From contig CALYRG010000008.1 of assembly GCA_945482615.1 (NCBI GenBank), forward strand, positions 1-39,764: a stretch of 39,764 nucleotides of DNA, given 5' to 3'. This DNA is from an uncultured Clostridia bacterium (GTDB lineage: Bacteria; Bacillota; Clostridia; Oscillospirales; Oscillospiraceae). Position numbers and translations under genes: made by a program. The notes under the pieces are model-generated. The model saw only the letters and a list, made by a program, of their open reading frames with translations. It did not search any database and was not told the origin of the DNA. Within the stretch, counting starts at the first letter, position 1, and every line of letters starts with the position of its first letter. Below are positions 24,427-32,838 of the stretch, in pieces.

Positions 24427-25647
24427 TTATTCTTCTCCGTTTCCTATCAGTTCGATGCGCTTCCCGGGCTTGCGCCGGAGAAGTCCCTTCAGCTCCAGCA
24501 TGGTCAGTGCCGCCAGGAGCCTGCCGGTGGTCAGCCCGGTCTCGGCTACCACCTCATCTGCCGTCCTCTCACCGGAGGACAGGGCATTCACAATCAGCCG
24601 TTCCTCTGCCGTCAGCGTCTGGCAGGGCAGCTTCCTGTCACTATACGGCCCATAGGCCGGGTTGTCAATGGGTTTTTTGTCCGTTTTTTCGGATGCCTCC
24701 TGCATTTGGACAGGTTCCTGGGTCTGATGCGCGGAAGAACCGGTGTCTTCCGGTTCCTCCCACTGGCGGATTCTATCCGGGAATCGGGCGGAATACTCCT
24801 GCAGCACATCCCAGCCGGAGGCGGCCATAATGGCTCCGTCACGAAGAAGGGCGTTGCTTCCGGCACAGGCGCTGTTGTCGATATTGCCCGGGATGACAAA
24901 TACATCCCTGCCCTGTTCTCCGGCGAGCCGTGCCGTGATCAGCGCACCGCTGCGCTCCGGCGCTTCCACCACCAGCACACCGCAGCTGAGGCCGCTGATA
25001 ATCCGATTTCGTCGTGGGAAGTTCCACTTGGCCGGTTCGGTTTCCGGCGGGAATTCACTGAGAATGCACCCATAGCGTACAGTATCGGCGTAGAGCTTGC
25101 GGCTGGATGCCGGATAGATCACATCCGGGCCGCAGCCCAGAACGCCCACGGTCATTCCGCCCACTGTGAGGGCGCCCTCCATAGCCTGGCTGTCAATGCC
25201 CTTTGCCATGCCGGACACCACAACACCGCCGCACCGGGCGATCTGGCTGCCCATCCGTCTGGCGGCGCCCAGTCCATAGGCAGTAGCCTTCCGGGTGCCC
25301 ACCACCCCAATCATGGGCAGCGCATCAAATGCCGGCAGTGTCCCCTTGCAGTAGAGTACCAGCGGCGGATCGGAAATATTCCGCAGCCGCCTGGGATAGT
25401 CGGCATCCATCAGGCAGACCACACGGATATTCTTCCGTTGGCACTGCTCCAAGATCTTCTCGGCCTGAGAAAGGTTCTTATCCCTCAGCGCCTCCAGCGC
25501 CTGGGCGGTCAAACCGTCTACAGCCCGCAGCGCTGTCTCGTCGGCGTAGTATATGTCTTCCGGGTCGTGAAAATGCTCCAGCAGCTTCATTTTCAGCTGG
25601 TCGCTTCCCCTGGGCAGCATGGAAAGCCATATCCAATGCGTCAGCAT
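24427..25647 (-). CDS. dprA: DNA-processing protein DprA
   Basis: DprA loads RecA on incoming single-stranded DNA in natural transformation. The N-terminal SAM/HhH-like segment is followed by the Rossmann DprA core: DADYPRRLRNISDPPLVLY, GVVGTRKATAYG, SGMAKGIDSQAMEGAL, SEFPPETEP and ALLRDGAIMAASGWD. A C-terminal winged-helix domain (TAEERLIVNALSSGERTADE onward) completes the protein. I start at ATG 25645-25647 after GGGGAGAGG; a longer frame (12 codons) exists but DprA proteins begin near this point, giving 406 residues. 58 bases follow the methyltransferase gene. No other competence gene is visible here. Confidence 0.95.
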   Translation of the reverse strand: MLTHWIWLSMLPRGSDQLKMKLLEHFHDPEDIYYADETALRAVDGLTAQALEALRDKNLSQAEKILEQCQRKNIRVVCLMDADYPRRLRNISDPPLVLYCKGTLPAFDALPMIGVVGTRKATAYGLGAARRMGSQIARCGGVVVSGMAKGIDSQAMEGALTVGGMTVGVLGCGPDVIYPASSRKLYADTVRYGCILSEFPPETEPAKWNFPRRNRIISGLSCGVLVVEAPERSGALITARLAGEQGRDVFVIPGNIDNSACAGSNALLRDGAIMAASGWDVLQEYSARFPDRIRQWEEPEDTGSSAHQTQEPVQMQEASEKTDKKPIDNPAYGPYSDRKLPCQTLTAEERLIVNALSSGERTADEVVAETGLTTGRLLAALTMLELKGLLRRKPGKRIELIGNGEE

Positions 25648-25705
25648 TTTCCTCTCCCCTTTCCTGGATGAACTTCCTGTCAAACGCCGTCATCCGGCGC
25701 ATTCT

Positions 25706-26455
25706 CTATTTCTGTTTCATCTGCCACATGACAATGGCAGAAGCAATGGCAGCGTTGAGGGATTCGCACCGGGGATTCATGGGAATAATCAGCTCCGCAT
25801 CGGAAGATTGCAGAATCTCCTGCCGGACGCCCTGCCCCTCACTGCCAATCACCACAGCCATCTGTTCTAGTGGAGCCCTGCGCAGATCGGAAGCCCTCTC
25901 GCTCAGGGCCGTGACGGCGATGGGGATTCCGGCAGATCGGAAAGCCTCCCGGGCACAGGCCCAGGTGGTCTGCACCACGGGGCGGCGGAACACCGCGCCC
26001 ATGCCGGAGCGTACCACCTTATGACTGTAGGGATCGGCACACCCTTCCAGCAGCGCCACTTCTGTGTCCAGGGCATCTGCCGTACGAAGGATCGTACCCA
26101 GATTGCCGGGATCCTGAATGCCATCCAGCAGCAGCATTCCGGGCTTTGGAACAAAGGGTGTCTTTTCCGGCATCCGGCACAGGAACACAGCCCCCTGGGG
26201 ACTTTCCATGGGAGAGATGGATGCCATCACATCCTCCGGCACCCGGATCACCCGAACCTGTTCGGGAAGCTGCACCTGTATTCCGTCGGACAGAATTACG
26301 GTATCCAGCCCGGAATACCAGCGCACCGCCTCGGAAAGCAGCTTGGTCCCGTCCGACACAAACAATCCCGCCGCTTCCCGCTCCCGCCGGGAGGAAAGCA
26401 GCTTCCTCACCCGGACCAGCAGTGCATTCTTCCGGGAGGTAATCCGTTCTTCCAT
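25706..26455 (-). CDS. SpoU/TrmH-family RNA 2'-O-methyltransferase
   Basis: This 249-residue SPOUT-fold methyltransferase has an N-terminal substrate-binding domain (about 1-95, FVSDGTKLLSEAV) and the three SpoU motifs in order: GIQDPGNLGTILRTADA, VIGSEGQGV and IPMNPRCESLNAAIASAI. These enzymes use S-adenosylmethionine and form a knotted dimer, methylating a 2'-hydroxyl in rRNA or tRNA. RlmB-like and YsgA-like subgroups look alike, so the target base is not assigned. The ATG (26453-26455) overlaps the ktrA stop (TGATG), and the ribosome site is weak, so translation is probably coupled to ktrA. Confidence 0.9.
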   Translation of the reverse strand: MEERITSRKNALLVRVRKLLSSRREREAAGLFVSDGTKLLSEAVRWYSGLDTVILSDGIQVQLPEQVRVIRVPEDVMASISPMESPQGAVFLCRMPEKTPFVPKPGMLLLDGIQDPGNLGTILRTADALDTEVALLEGCADPYSHKVVRSGMGAVFRRPVVQTTWACAREAFRSAGIPIAVTALSERASDLRRAPLEQMAVVIGSEGQGVRQEILQSSDAELIIPMNPRCESLNAAIASAIVMWQMKQK

Positions 26456-27102
26456 CACAGCTTCTGTACCCGCTCCAGGGCGTAGTTATCTCCCAGCACC
26501 GACAGCACGTCAGCTTCCTGAATGCAGTAGTCCGCGGCGGGAGAGATATTGGTCTTTTTCCCGTTGGTAATGGCCAGGATGTTGACGCCCATCTCCGCCC
26601 GGACATTCAACTCCTTCAGGCTCCTGCCAACCCACTTTTTGGGGGCGGGCAGCTCGAGAATGCCGTATTCCTCCGACAGCTCGATATAGTCCAGCACATT
26701 GTGCCGGAACAGGCTCCGGCCCAGTCGCCGGGCGTTCTCCTTCTCCGGAATCACCACGCGGTTGACACCCAGCTTCTCCAAAACCCGCTGATAGGTCTCA
26801 TCGTGGGCCTTGCACACCACATAGGGCACACCCAGCTCCATCAGATTCATGGAAATCAGCACCGAGGCAGCCAGATCTTCGCCGATGGCGACCACTGCAC
26901 AGTCAAAGTTGCGTACACCCAGAGCCCGGAGCACCTCCTTATCCTTGGCATCGCCCACCACCGCATGGGTCACGTTTGGGCTGACACGCTGCACGTTTTC
27001 ACTGCAGACATCCATTGCCAGCACTTCCGCCCCCAGCCTGCCAAGCTGCAAAGCAAGCGCTTCGCCAAACCGGCCCAATCCAATAACAATGTATGATTTC
27101 AT
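26455..27102 (-). CDS. ktrA: Potassium uptake regulatory subunit KtrA/TrkA (RCK protein)
   Basis: This 215-residue cytosolic protein has an RCK-N Rossmann domain (YIVIGLGRFGEALALQLGRL at the N-terminus, then VVGDAKDKEVLRALGV) and a C-terminal RCK-C domain (about 135-215). KtrA binds ATP/ADP and NAD(H) at RCK-N, and c-di-AMP at RCK-C in Firmicutes, to gate the KtrB channel. The single RCK_N plus RCK_C set and small size favour KtrA over the duplicated TrkA. It lies 12 bases after ktrB, with AGGAG nine bases before the ATG. Confidence 0.94.
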   Translation of the reverse strand: MKSYIVIGLGRFGEALALQLGRLGAEVLAMDVCSENVQRVSPNVTHAVVGDAKDKEVLRALGVRNFDCAVVAIGEDLAASVLISMNLMELGVPYVVCKAHDETYQRVLEKLGVNRVVIPEKENARRLGRSLFRHNVLDYIELSEEYGILELPAPKKWVGRSLKELNVRAEMGVNILAITNGKKTNISPAADYCIQEADVLSVLGDNYALERVQKL

Positions 27103-27114
27103 AGCACAATACTC

Positions 27115-28494
27115 CTAACCAATGAGCAGGCTGGTCTCGGCATAGCGGAAGCGTTCCTCCCCCCGGCTTCCGGACAGGAAGCCCAGGCTGATGGTCAGCA
27201 CGCCGACCCTGCCAAAATACATATACACAATAATCAGCAGCTGGGCAGGGATGCTCAGCTGTCCGGTGGCTCCTGCGGTCAGGCCCACCGTACCCAGGGC
27301 GGACACCGCCTCAAACAGCGCATCCAAAAAACCAATGGGCGAGGTGGCGCTGATGAAAATGGCGCCCGTCATGGCAAGCATGACCATAATCAGAGCAATG
27401 GTCATAGCGTCCAGCACCTGACCCTTGGGAATGGTGCGGTGGAAGGCGCACACCGTATCCCGGCCCCTGCTTCTTGTCAGGACGAACAGGATCAGCACCA
27501 GGAACGTCACCGTTTTCAGGCCGCCGGCAGTGGAGCCGGAGGAGCCGCCAATGAGCATGAACATGGTGCACACAGCCTTTCCCGCATCCGTCAGTCCTGC
27601 CTGATTCACTGCGGCAAAACCCGCCGTGCGGAGTGTCACCGACTGGAAGAAGGCATTGAGGAGCTTATCTTCAACGCGCATGGTACCCAGTGTCAGGGGG
27701 TTGTTCCACTCCAGAACCGCCGTCAGAATCCATCCCACCAGCAGCAGTCCGGCAGTCGCTGCCAGCACCAGCTTTGTATAGACGGAAAAGCTGCGCAGGT
27801 GCCTGTGGGTAAAGATGTCCTGCCAGACAAGAAAACCCAGTCCGCCAACGATCACCAGAGCCGAGATGGTCAGCAGCACCACCGGGTCAGATTGAAACAC
27901 CTCCAAACTGGAACCCGGCTCCAAGCTGCCGAAGATATCAAAGCCGGCGTTGCAGAAGGCGGAAACCGAGTGAAAAATGCCCCAGCGCAGTGCCCGGGTG
28001 AAGCCGTACTCCGGCAGGAACCGGAGGAACAGGATCAGCGCGCCAAGTCCTTCTACCGTGAAGCTGCCCGCCAGCACCAGCCGCTGAAGCCTGACAATGC
28101 CGTTGATATCGCTGACGCTGAGAGCCTGGGCCATCACCAGCCGCTGCTTCAGACCAATGCGCCTGCGCAGCAAAAAGATCAGCAGTGTCGCCGCAGACAT
28201 AAAACCCAGGCCGCCAATCTCGATCAGGCACAGGATCACCGTCTGCCCGAAGCCGCTCCACTGGGTCCAGGTATCGAAGAGAACCAGGCCGGTAACACAG
28301 GTAGCAGAGGTTGCCGTAAAGAGTGCAGGGCGAAAACCGCAGGACACCCCGCTGCGGGATGCCGCCGGAAGGTTCAGCAGCATGGCGCCCGTCAGAATAA
28401 TCGCAAGAAACACCAGGGCAATGACCTTGGTGGAGCTTAAGCTTTTGGGACGCGAGCGCATCCAGTATGAATAGAGTTTTGCCCGCAAGGACAC
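27115..28494 (-). CDS. ktrB: Potassium transporter membrane subunit KtrB/TrkH
   Basis: A 459-residue multi-span protein of the Trk/Ktr/HKT superfamily that moves K+ with Na+ or H+. Four pore loops with the degenerate filter glycine are visible: TATSATCVTGL, SVSAFCNAGFD, SVTLRTAGFAA and AVSALGTVGLTAG. I start at GTG 28492-28494, preceded by AAAGGGGG at 7 bases; the frame is open 40 codons further upstream, but that includes the promoter region and is polar non-family sequence. It is the first gene of the nine-gene operon. The short leader shows no ydaO-type c-di-AMP riboswitch, which often precedes ktr genes in Firmicutes. Confidence 0.94.
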   Translation of the reverse strand: MSLRAKLYSYWMRSRPKSLSSTKVIALVFLAIILTGAMLLNLPAASRSGVSCGFRPALFTATSATCVTGLVLFDTWTQWSGFGQTVILCLIEIGGLGFMSAATLLIFLLRRRIGLKQRLVMAQALSVSDINGIVRLQRLVLAGSFTVEGLGALILFLRFLPEYGFTRALRWGIFHSVSAFCNAGFDIFGSLEPGSSLEVFQSDPVVLLTISALVIVGGLGFLVWQDIFTHRHLRSFSVYTKLVLAATAGLLLVGWILTAVLEWNNPLTLGTMRVEDKLLNAFFQSVTLRTAGFAAVNQAGLTDAGKAVCTMFMLIGGSSGSTAGGLKTVTFLVLILFVLTRSRGRDTVCAFHRTIPKGQVLDAMTIALIMVMLAMTGAIFISATSPIGFLDALFEAVSALGTVGLTAGATGQLSIPAQLLIIVYMYFGRVGVLTISLGFLSGSRGEERFRYAETSLLIG

Positions 28495-28539
28495 GGTTTT
28501 TCCCCCTTTCCTTTGGGTTTCGATTCCAAACCAGTCTCC

Positions 28540-28567
28540 ATTATACCATGTTCTTTCGCTTTTGCAA
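28540..28567 (-). promoter_or_regulatory. Promoter of the ktrB-ktrA-trmH-dprA-topA-trmFO-plsX-rnc-kinase operon
   Basis: On the minus strand TTGCAA (28562-28567), a 16-base spacer and a perfect TATAAT with TGG before it (28540-28545). The expected start near 28533 gives a leader of about 40 bases with a small GGTTT/AAACC hairpin. Confidence 0.7.
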
Positions 28568-28614
28568 GACCGTTTTTCCGGGAAGACCCATCGGCTCTGC
28601 ACAAACCCGATCAC

Positions 28615-28645
28615 AGAAAAAGCAGCCTGTCCGGCTGCTTTTTCT
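28615..28645 (-). terminator. Terminator of the XRE-ymdB-yhaO-yhaN operon
   Basis: A perfect 13-bp stem (28615-28627 with 28633-28645) around a 5-base loop. On the minus strand it has an A-rich 5' arm, GC core and T-rich 3' arm, the normal terminator form. It is unusually far from the yhaN stop, about 205 bases downstream, and because the stem is symmetric it could work on both strands. Confidence 0.65.
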
Positions 28646-28649
28646 CAGA

Positions 28650-28690
28650 CTGCCCAAAATCCCCTTTGGGGCTTTTGGGCAGGTTTTTTG
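28650..28690 (+). terminator. Plus-oriented intrinsic terminator hairpin with no obvious plus-strand gene
   Basis: A 15-bp stem with one mismatch (28650-28664 with 28668-28682) and a 3-base loop is followed on the plus strand by GTTTTTTG. On the minus strand no T-run follows the stem. No plus-strand gene precedes it, since the sequence to its left is the ktrB promoter and the antisense of ktrB. It may end an antisense or small RNA, or be part of a mobile or repeated intergenic element. Confidence 0.5.
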
Positions 28691-28850
28691 CAGTCTGCCG
28701 CGCGCATAATTTGTTCGCCTACGGCGGACAAATTCTACACTTGCAGCCTGAGAAGTATTTTCCGCCAGGTACACGCCCCGGCAGAAAATGGATTGAAATG
28801 GATTTGCCGCAGAAGTGGCAAATTCTGCGAAGCTGTTTCTGAAAGGAATT
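28691..28850. other. Structured intergenic block, no gene recognised
   Basis: Between the plus-oriented hairpin and the yhaN stop I see no credible gene. It holds a 12-bp stem (28708-28719 with 28723-28734, one G-T pair), a 10-base tandem near-repeat AAATGGATTG/AAATGGATTT (28786-28805), and overlapping, mutually exclusive short stems near 28804-28830 (TTTGCC/GGCAAA versus CGCAGAA/TTCTGCG). This resembles a dispersed intergenic repeat or a long structured 3' UTR of the yhaN operon. Confidence 0.5.
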
Positions 28851-30971
28851 TTACAATACTGCGCTCTCCCGCTTGTGGCAGGTGAAGCAGATGATCTGTC
28901 TGCTCTTTCCCAGCTTTTTGAAAAGCTCCATCGCGGCCTTCATACGCTGATCATCGAAGCGGACAAGCACATCATCCAGCACAAGAGGGGCATCCGGCGT
29001 CAGTTCCTCCGCCACCGCAAGCCGCAGGGCAAGATACAGCTGGTCAATCGTTCCGTCACTGCGCCACAGACTGCTTCTGGGCGTGTCCTCCTCCTGGGCA
29101 TTCATCTCCAGGGAGAAGTCGCTGAGCATCAGAATGCTGCTGTAGCGTCCGCCGGTCATCTGGGAAAGAAGCTCCTGGGCGCGTCTGGTGATCCGGGGCG
29201 CAAAGCGGCGCTGCAGCTCCTGGGTCGCCTGCTGCAGAGTCTCCTGTGCAATGGTCAGGGCTGCGTATGTATCCTCCAGCTGAGCGATCCGGGTCTTCTT
29301 CTGTTCCAGCTGCTTTTCAAGAAGCCCGGCATCTCCCAGGGTTTCCATCCGGCCCTGGTACTGTCCCAGACGATTCTGAAGCCGCTGCTGCTCCTCGGTG
29401 CACTCGGCCAGGAGGTTATCTGTCTCCTCCTGAGACTGGGTCAGATGATCCGGCTCCGAGGGCTTTTTGGCGGGCTTGATCATGGACTGAATGGCTGTGC
29501 AGTGCTCTGCGGCCTGCCTTGCCTCCCGGTCAGCGGCATCCGCCGCATCCCGCAGCTCGATCACATGCTGCCACTGGTCTATGAGCTTCTCCGGTTCCTG
29601 CTGACCGCACAGTGCCTCCCGGCGCTTGCGCAGAACCAGCAGCCGCACCTCCAGATCGCTGGTGATCTCCTTGTACTCCCGGAGGGCATCCTCATAGGCG
29701 GCCCACTCCTGGCTGAACTGCTGGATTGGCTCTGCCCATCTCTTGGGCTCGGTGCTTCCATACTTTTTCTGCAGTGCTCTGACCTTGGTTCTCGCGGAAA
29801 TCACATCCCACAGGCCCCACACCAGGGCGACCAGGGAGGCAATTCCTGCCACCGCCGCAAAAATATACGCCATCAGGAAGCACAGGCCCCCGGCTGCCAG
29901 CAGACCCAGCACACCCATAATGATGAGAATCCTCTGTCCGGCGGTGCTTTTTGCCATACGCAGATCTTTCGTATCCCCACGGATCATCTCCATTCCTTCC
30001 TCCGGGGTCATCCCTGAGAAGGGCTGGGGAAGCTCCGGCTGCCGGGGCTTCTGGGGCTGCTCCTGCTGCTCCCGCAGGATGGCGCTCCAATCCTCCCGGA
30101 GGGAACGCAGATCCCGAATGGTTTTTTCCGCTTCCTCTCTGGACGGGAGGCCCTGACAAGCCTCGCGGCACTGGCTCTGCCGGAACTCGGCGTTCTTACG
30201 AACCGTCTCGGCCTTGCTCAGCCGGGCCGCGCCCTCCTGGGCCGCCTGATATGCCAGCGCCTGTCGGTGGTTATAAAGCTGCGCCAGCCAGGATCCGATC
30301 TCCTCCAGCTGGGTCTTCAGCCGTGCAGAATTCCGGCTCAGAGCGGTGAGCTCCTCCAGCTGCTTTTCCAGGGTGTCCCGCTCCTCCTCTGCCTGGGGAA
30401 GCAAGCCGGAGCGGTTGTAGCGGCAGCGATTCCTCAGATCCTTCAGCTCCTGGGCCAGATGCTGGGCCCTGCCGGTATCATCTCCCGTCGTGACCAAAGC
30501 GTTCAGCCTCTGGCGAAGGGATTCGTCCTGGGTCACTGGCAGCTCCGCCTGGCGGATAAAGCCGGCACGGCGGAATACGGATTCCTCCACACCCAGCAGC
30601 ATTTCGCCGCAGTTCTGGGCTGTCAGCTCCGGCACCTGTACACCGGTAGCCGTTTCATAGGCCCGGAACTCTCCCATGGGGATGCGCTGCTTTGTGGTTC
30701 GCTCAATGGTAATATCCCGACCATTCCAGTTCAGATCGATCCTGCCGGACATAGGAGCTCCGGACCAGGGGGCAAAGCGCTCCTTGTCCGCAAGATTGCT
30801 CTTGGTGGATTTTGCCCGGGTGTCCAGGCCATAGAGCATGGCGCACAGGAAGGCGCACCAGGTGCTTTTGCCCCACTCGTTGGAGGCTGTAATCACATTC
30901 AGTCCGGGCTTCAGGGTCAGCGTCTCATGCTGAAGCTTGCCGAAGGTGGCTGTCATCTGATAGATCGTCAT
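28851..30971 (-). CDS. yhaN: YhaN-like Rad50/SbcC-family ATPase with a central membrane hairpin
   Basis: A 706-residue ABC-ATPase-type protein. The N-terminal half ATPase has the P-loop NEWGKST (31-37); the C-terminal half has the signature-like DQLYLALRLAVAEE and Walker B LVLDD (663-667). In between are coiled-coil arms (about 170-310 and 395-620). At their centre, where Rad50/SbcC has a CxxC zinc hook, are two strongly hydrophobic segments (about 347-367 and 369-390) and no CxxC. COG4717 (YhaN) proteins have this plan. It overlaps yhaO by 4 bases, and the pair is expected to form an Mre11/Rad50-like complex acting on DNA ends, possibly at the membrane. It is shorter than B. subtilis YhaN. 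Confidence 0.88.
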   Translation of the reverse strand: MTIYQMTATFGKLQHETLTLKPGLNVITASNEWGKSTWCAFLCAMLYGLDTRAKSTKSNLADKERFAPWSGAPMSGRIDLNWNGRDITIERTTKQRIPMGEFRAYETATGVQVPELTAQNCGEMLLGVEESVFRRAGFIRQAELPVTQDESLRQRLNALVTTGDDTGRAQHLAQELKDLRNRCRYNRSGLLPQAEEERDTLEKQLEELTALSRNSARLKTQLEEIGSWLAQLYNHRQALAYQAAQEGAARLSKAETVRKNAEFRQSQCREACQGLPSREEAEKTIRDLRSLREDWSAILREQQEQPQKPRQPELPQPFSGMTPEEGMEMIRGDTKDLRMAKSTAGQRILIIMGVLGLLAAGGLCFLMAYIFAAVAGIASLVALVWGLWDVISARTKVRALQKKYGSTEPKRWAEPIQQFSQEWAAYEDALREYKEITSDLEVRLLVLRKRREALCGQQEPEKLIDQWQHVIELRDAADAADREARQAAEHCTAIQSMIKPAKKPSEPDHLTQSQEETDNLLAECTEEQQRLQNRLGQYQGRMETLGDAGLLEKQLEQKKTRIAQLEDTYAALTIAQETLQQATQELQRRFAPRITRRAQELLSQMTGGRYSSILMLSDFSLEMNAQEEDTPRSSLWRSDGTIDQLYLALRLAVAEELTPDAPLVLDDVLVRFDDQRMKAAMELFKKLGKSRQIICFTCHKRESAVL

Positions 30972-32032
30972 AGGGTGACCTCCCTCCCCAGCAGCAGCCG
31001 CCGGGAAATCTCTGCCGCCTGCTGGATATGTGCCTCTTCCTCCGGCCGCTCCTCCATACGCTTACGGAGCATGTGGAAGTAGACACCCTCCAGCGTGTCC
31101 TCCCCTGCTTCCGCCCATACATCAATGGGGGCTTCCGTCCGGTCCCGGAGCTCCAGATTGGGATAGCTTTCCAGGGAGCGGCGCAGCTCCTGCAGATCCA
31201 CCTTGCCGCAGCCGGTGAGATCCACCCGGAAGAAGTCATTGCTTCCCGCACCGGGCAGGGCTGCTTCCAGAGCCGGAAGCGCACCGCTGCTGACGTCAAC
31301 CGCCATCTTGTGGAAGCGCAGGGTGTCCAGACTCACGGCCTGGATGTCGGGCTGCTCCGTAAGGGTGACAATGCACACGCCCTTGTCCCCTGTCTCGTCC
31401 CAGCCCCGTCCCATGGGGCAGCCCGGCCAGGCACAGATGGTACGCCCCGCCCGGAAGGCTCCGGCAGTATGGACATGTCCCAACGCAAGGTAGCTCAGTC
31501 CCGAGGAGCGCACCTGCCCGACAGTGATCGGATTGTAGGGAGAATTCTTCTGGGTCGGGTCACCATGGAGCACGGCCACCTGATAGGTTTCGCCGCCTTC
31601 AGCCCGGAAGCCCTCCAGAAGGCTGGCGCAGTCCATGCTCTGGAAAGCCGCGCCGTAGACCCGGCAGTCAAGATCCGGCAGCGGGATGGACTTTATCCCC
31701 TTCTTAAAAATATAGACATTGTCCGGCCAGCTTTCCGATGCCCATACGCTGTCTGCGCCATAGTAGTCATGGTTGCCCGGAGCAATCAGCGTGCGGATGC
31801 CGCACGCACCCAGAGCGCGCTTGGTTTCCTCCAGCGTCTCGGGTGTGGCCTTGCCGTCAAAGATATCTCCCGAAAGCAGGATCAGATCGCAGTTTTCCTT
31901 TTGGGCAAGCTCCGTGACCATCCCGGGAATCCTGCGCTGCTCTGCGCGCAGAAATTCCTTCTGCCTGTCCGGGAAGCCCGCAAAGGGCGAATCCAGATGC
32001 CAGTCGGCACTATGCAGAATTTTCAGTCCCAT
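30968..32032 (-). CDS. yhaO: YhaO-like Mre11/SbcD-family metallophosphoesterase
   Basis: A 354-residue nuclease-type phosphoesterase with the calcineurin-like motif series: HSADWHLDSP (7-16; Asp10, His12), LLSGDIFDG (52-60; Asp56), GNHDYY (86-91), VLHGDP and ALGHVHTAG. It is expected to be a Mn-dependent DNA exo/endonuclease working with the adjacent YhaN ATPase; the C-terminal 130 residues form the usual capping domain that contacts the ATPase coils. It overlaps ymdB by 10 bases and yhaN by 4, so the three are co-translated. Biochemistry of the YhaO branch is little studied. Confidence 0.9.
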   Translation of the reverse strand: MGLKILHSADWHLDSPFAGFPDRQKEFLRAEQRRIPGMVTELAQKENCDLILLSGDIFDGKATPETLEETKRALGACGIRTLIAPGNHDYYGADSVWASESWPDNVYIFKKGIKSIPLPDLDCRVYGAAFQSMDCASLLEGFRAEGGETYQVAVLHGDPTQKNSPYNPITVGQVRSSGLSYLALGHVHTAGAFRAGRTICAWPGCPMGRGWDETGDKGVCIVTLTEQPDIQAVSLDTLRFHKMAVDVSSGALPALEAALPGAGSNDFFRVDLTGCGKVDLQELRRSLESYPNLELRDRTEAPIDVWAEAGEDTLEGVYFHMLRKRMEERPEEEAHIQQAAEISRRLLLGREVTL

Positions 32033-32799
32033 TCATCCACTCTTTCCGCCTTTCGGCATTTTCCTGTTGCGGCGTCCACGGTAAAGAGCACCGCCTCCAT
32101 CTTGGTCGGGCCATCTGCCCAGCGATAGCGCTCCGTCAGATCCCCCCGGAATTTGGCAATGGAAAGATCCGGCCGGATGCCCAGCACGGAATCCCTGGGG
32201 CCGGTCATGCCCAGGTCCGTCACATACCCGGTGCCCTTCGGCAGGATCCGGGTATCCGCGGTAGGCACATGGGTGTGGGTTCCCCACACGGCGCTGACCC
32301 GCCCGTCCAGCATATAGCCCATAGCCAGCTTCTCAGAGGTCGCCTCCGCATGAAGCTCCACCAAGATGATCCTGACATCGATCTGTTTCAGGATTTTTTC
32401 CACCTGCAGGAAGGGATTATCCGGGGTGTAGTCCATATTACACCTGCCGATCAGGTCAATGACCGCTGCCGGCCCGGCCTTTGTCTCATATATGCCCCAG
32501 CCCCTGCCGGGAACCTGGGGTGCGTAGTTTGCAGGGCGAAGAATATAGGGGGATTCCTCCAGGAACGGAACAATTTCCCGTTTGCCCCAGGTGTGGTTGC
32601 CCATGGTGATCACATCCGCGCCTGCATCCAGAATGGCTTCCGCCTGATGGGGAAGGATCCCAACCACCGCAGCGTTCTCCCCATTGACCACGGTGAAGTC
32701 CGCGCCGCATCTACGCTTCAGCTGCCGCAGACAGCGGCGCACCCGCTCCACGCCGGGAGCACCCACCACGTCTCCAACGGCCAGTATTTTCAAATCCAT
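32023..32799 (-). CDS. ymdB: YmdB-family metallophosphoesterase (2',3'-cyclic nucleotide phosphodiesterase)
   Basis: This 258-residue protein is YmdB/TIGR00282-like: AVGDVVGAPGVERV (7-20; Asp10), NGENAAVVG (39-47; Glu41), MGNHTWGKREI (66-76; Asn68, His69), VELHAEATSEK and GTHTHVPTADTRI with the remaining metal histidines. B. subtilis YmdB hydrolyses 2',3'-cyclic AMP and influences biofilm and motility gene expression. In many Clostridia and Bacilli ymdB follows the RNase Y gene; here it is in an operon with an XRE regulator and yhaO/yhaN. GGGGAGG precedes the ATG by 8 bases. Confidence 0.93.
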   Translation of the reverse strand: MDLKILAVGDVVGAPGVERVRRCLRQLKRRCGADFTVVNGENAAVVGILPHQAEAILDAGADVITMGNHTWGKREIVPFLEESPYILRPANYAPQVPGRGWGIYETKAGPAAVIDLIGRCNMDYTPDNPFLQVEKILKQIDVRIILVELHAEATSEKLAMGYMLDGRVSAVWGTHTHVPTADTRILPKGTGYVTDLGMTGPRDSVLGIRPDLSIAKFRGDLTERYRWADGPTKMEAVLFTVDAATGKCRKAERVDEWD

Positions 32800-32838
32800 C
32801 TGTTACCTCCCCAGGGTGATCCGCCGCTGTGTCAAAGC

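Noticed and set aside
28495-28539. A c-di-AMP (ydaO) riboswitch before ktrB
   Set aside because: The leader is only about 40 bases and shows just a 5-bp stem, far too short for that riboswitch.
28495-28614. N-terminal extension of ktrB by 40 codons
   Set aside because: It would run through the promoter (28540-28567) and is polar non-family sequence; the GTG at 28492-28494 has a strong ribosome site.
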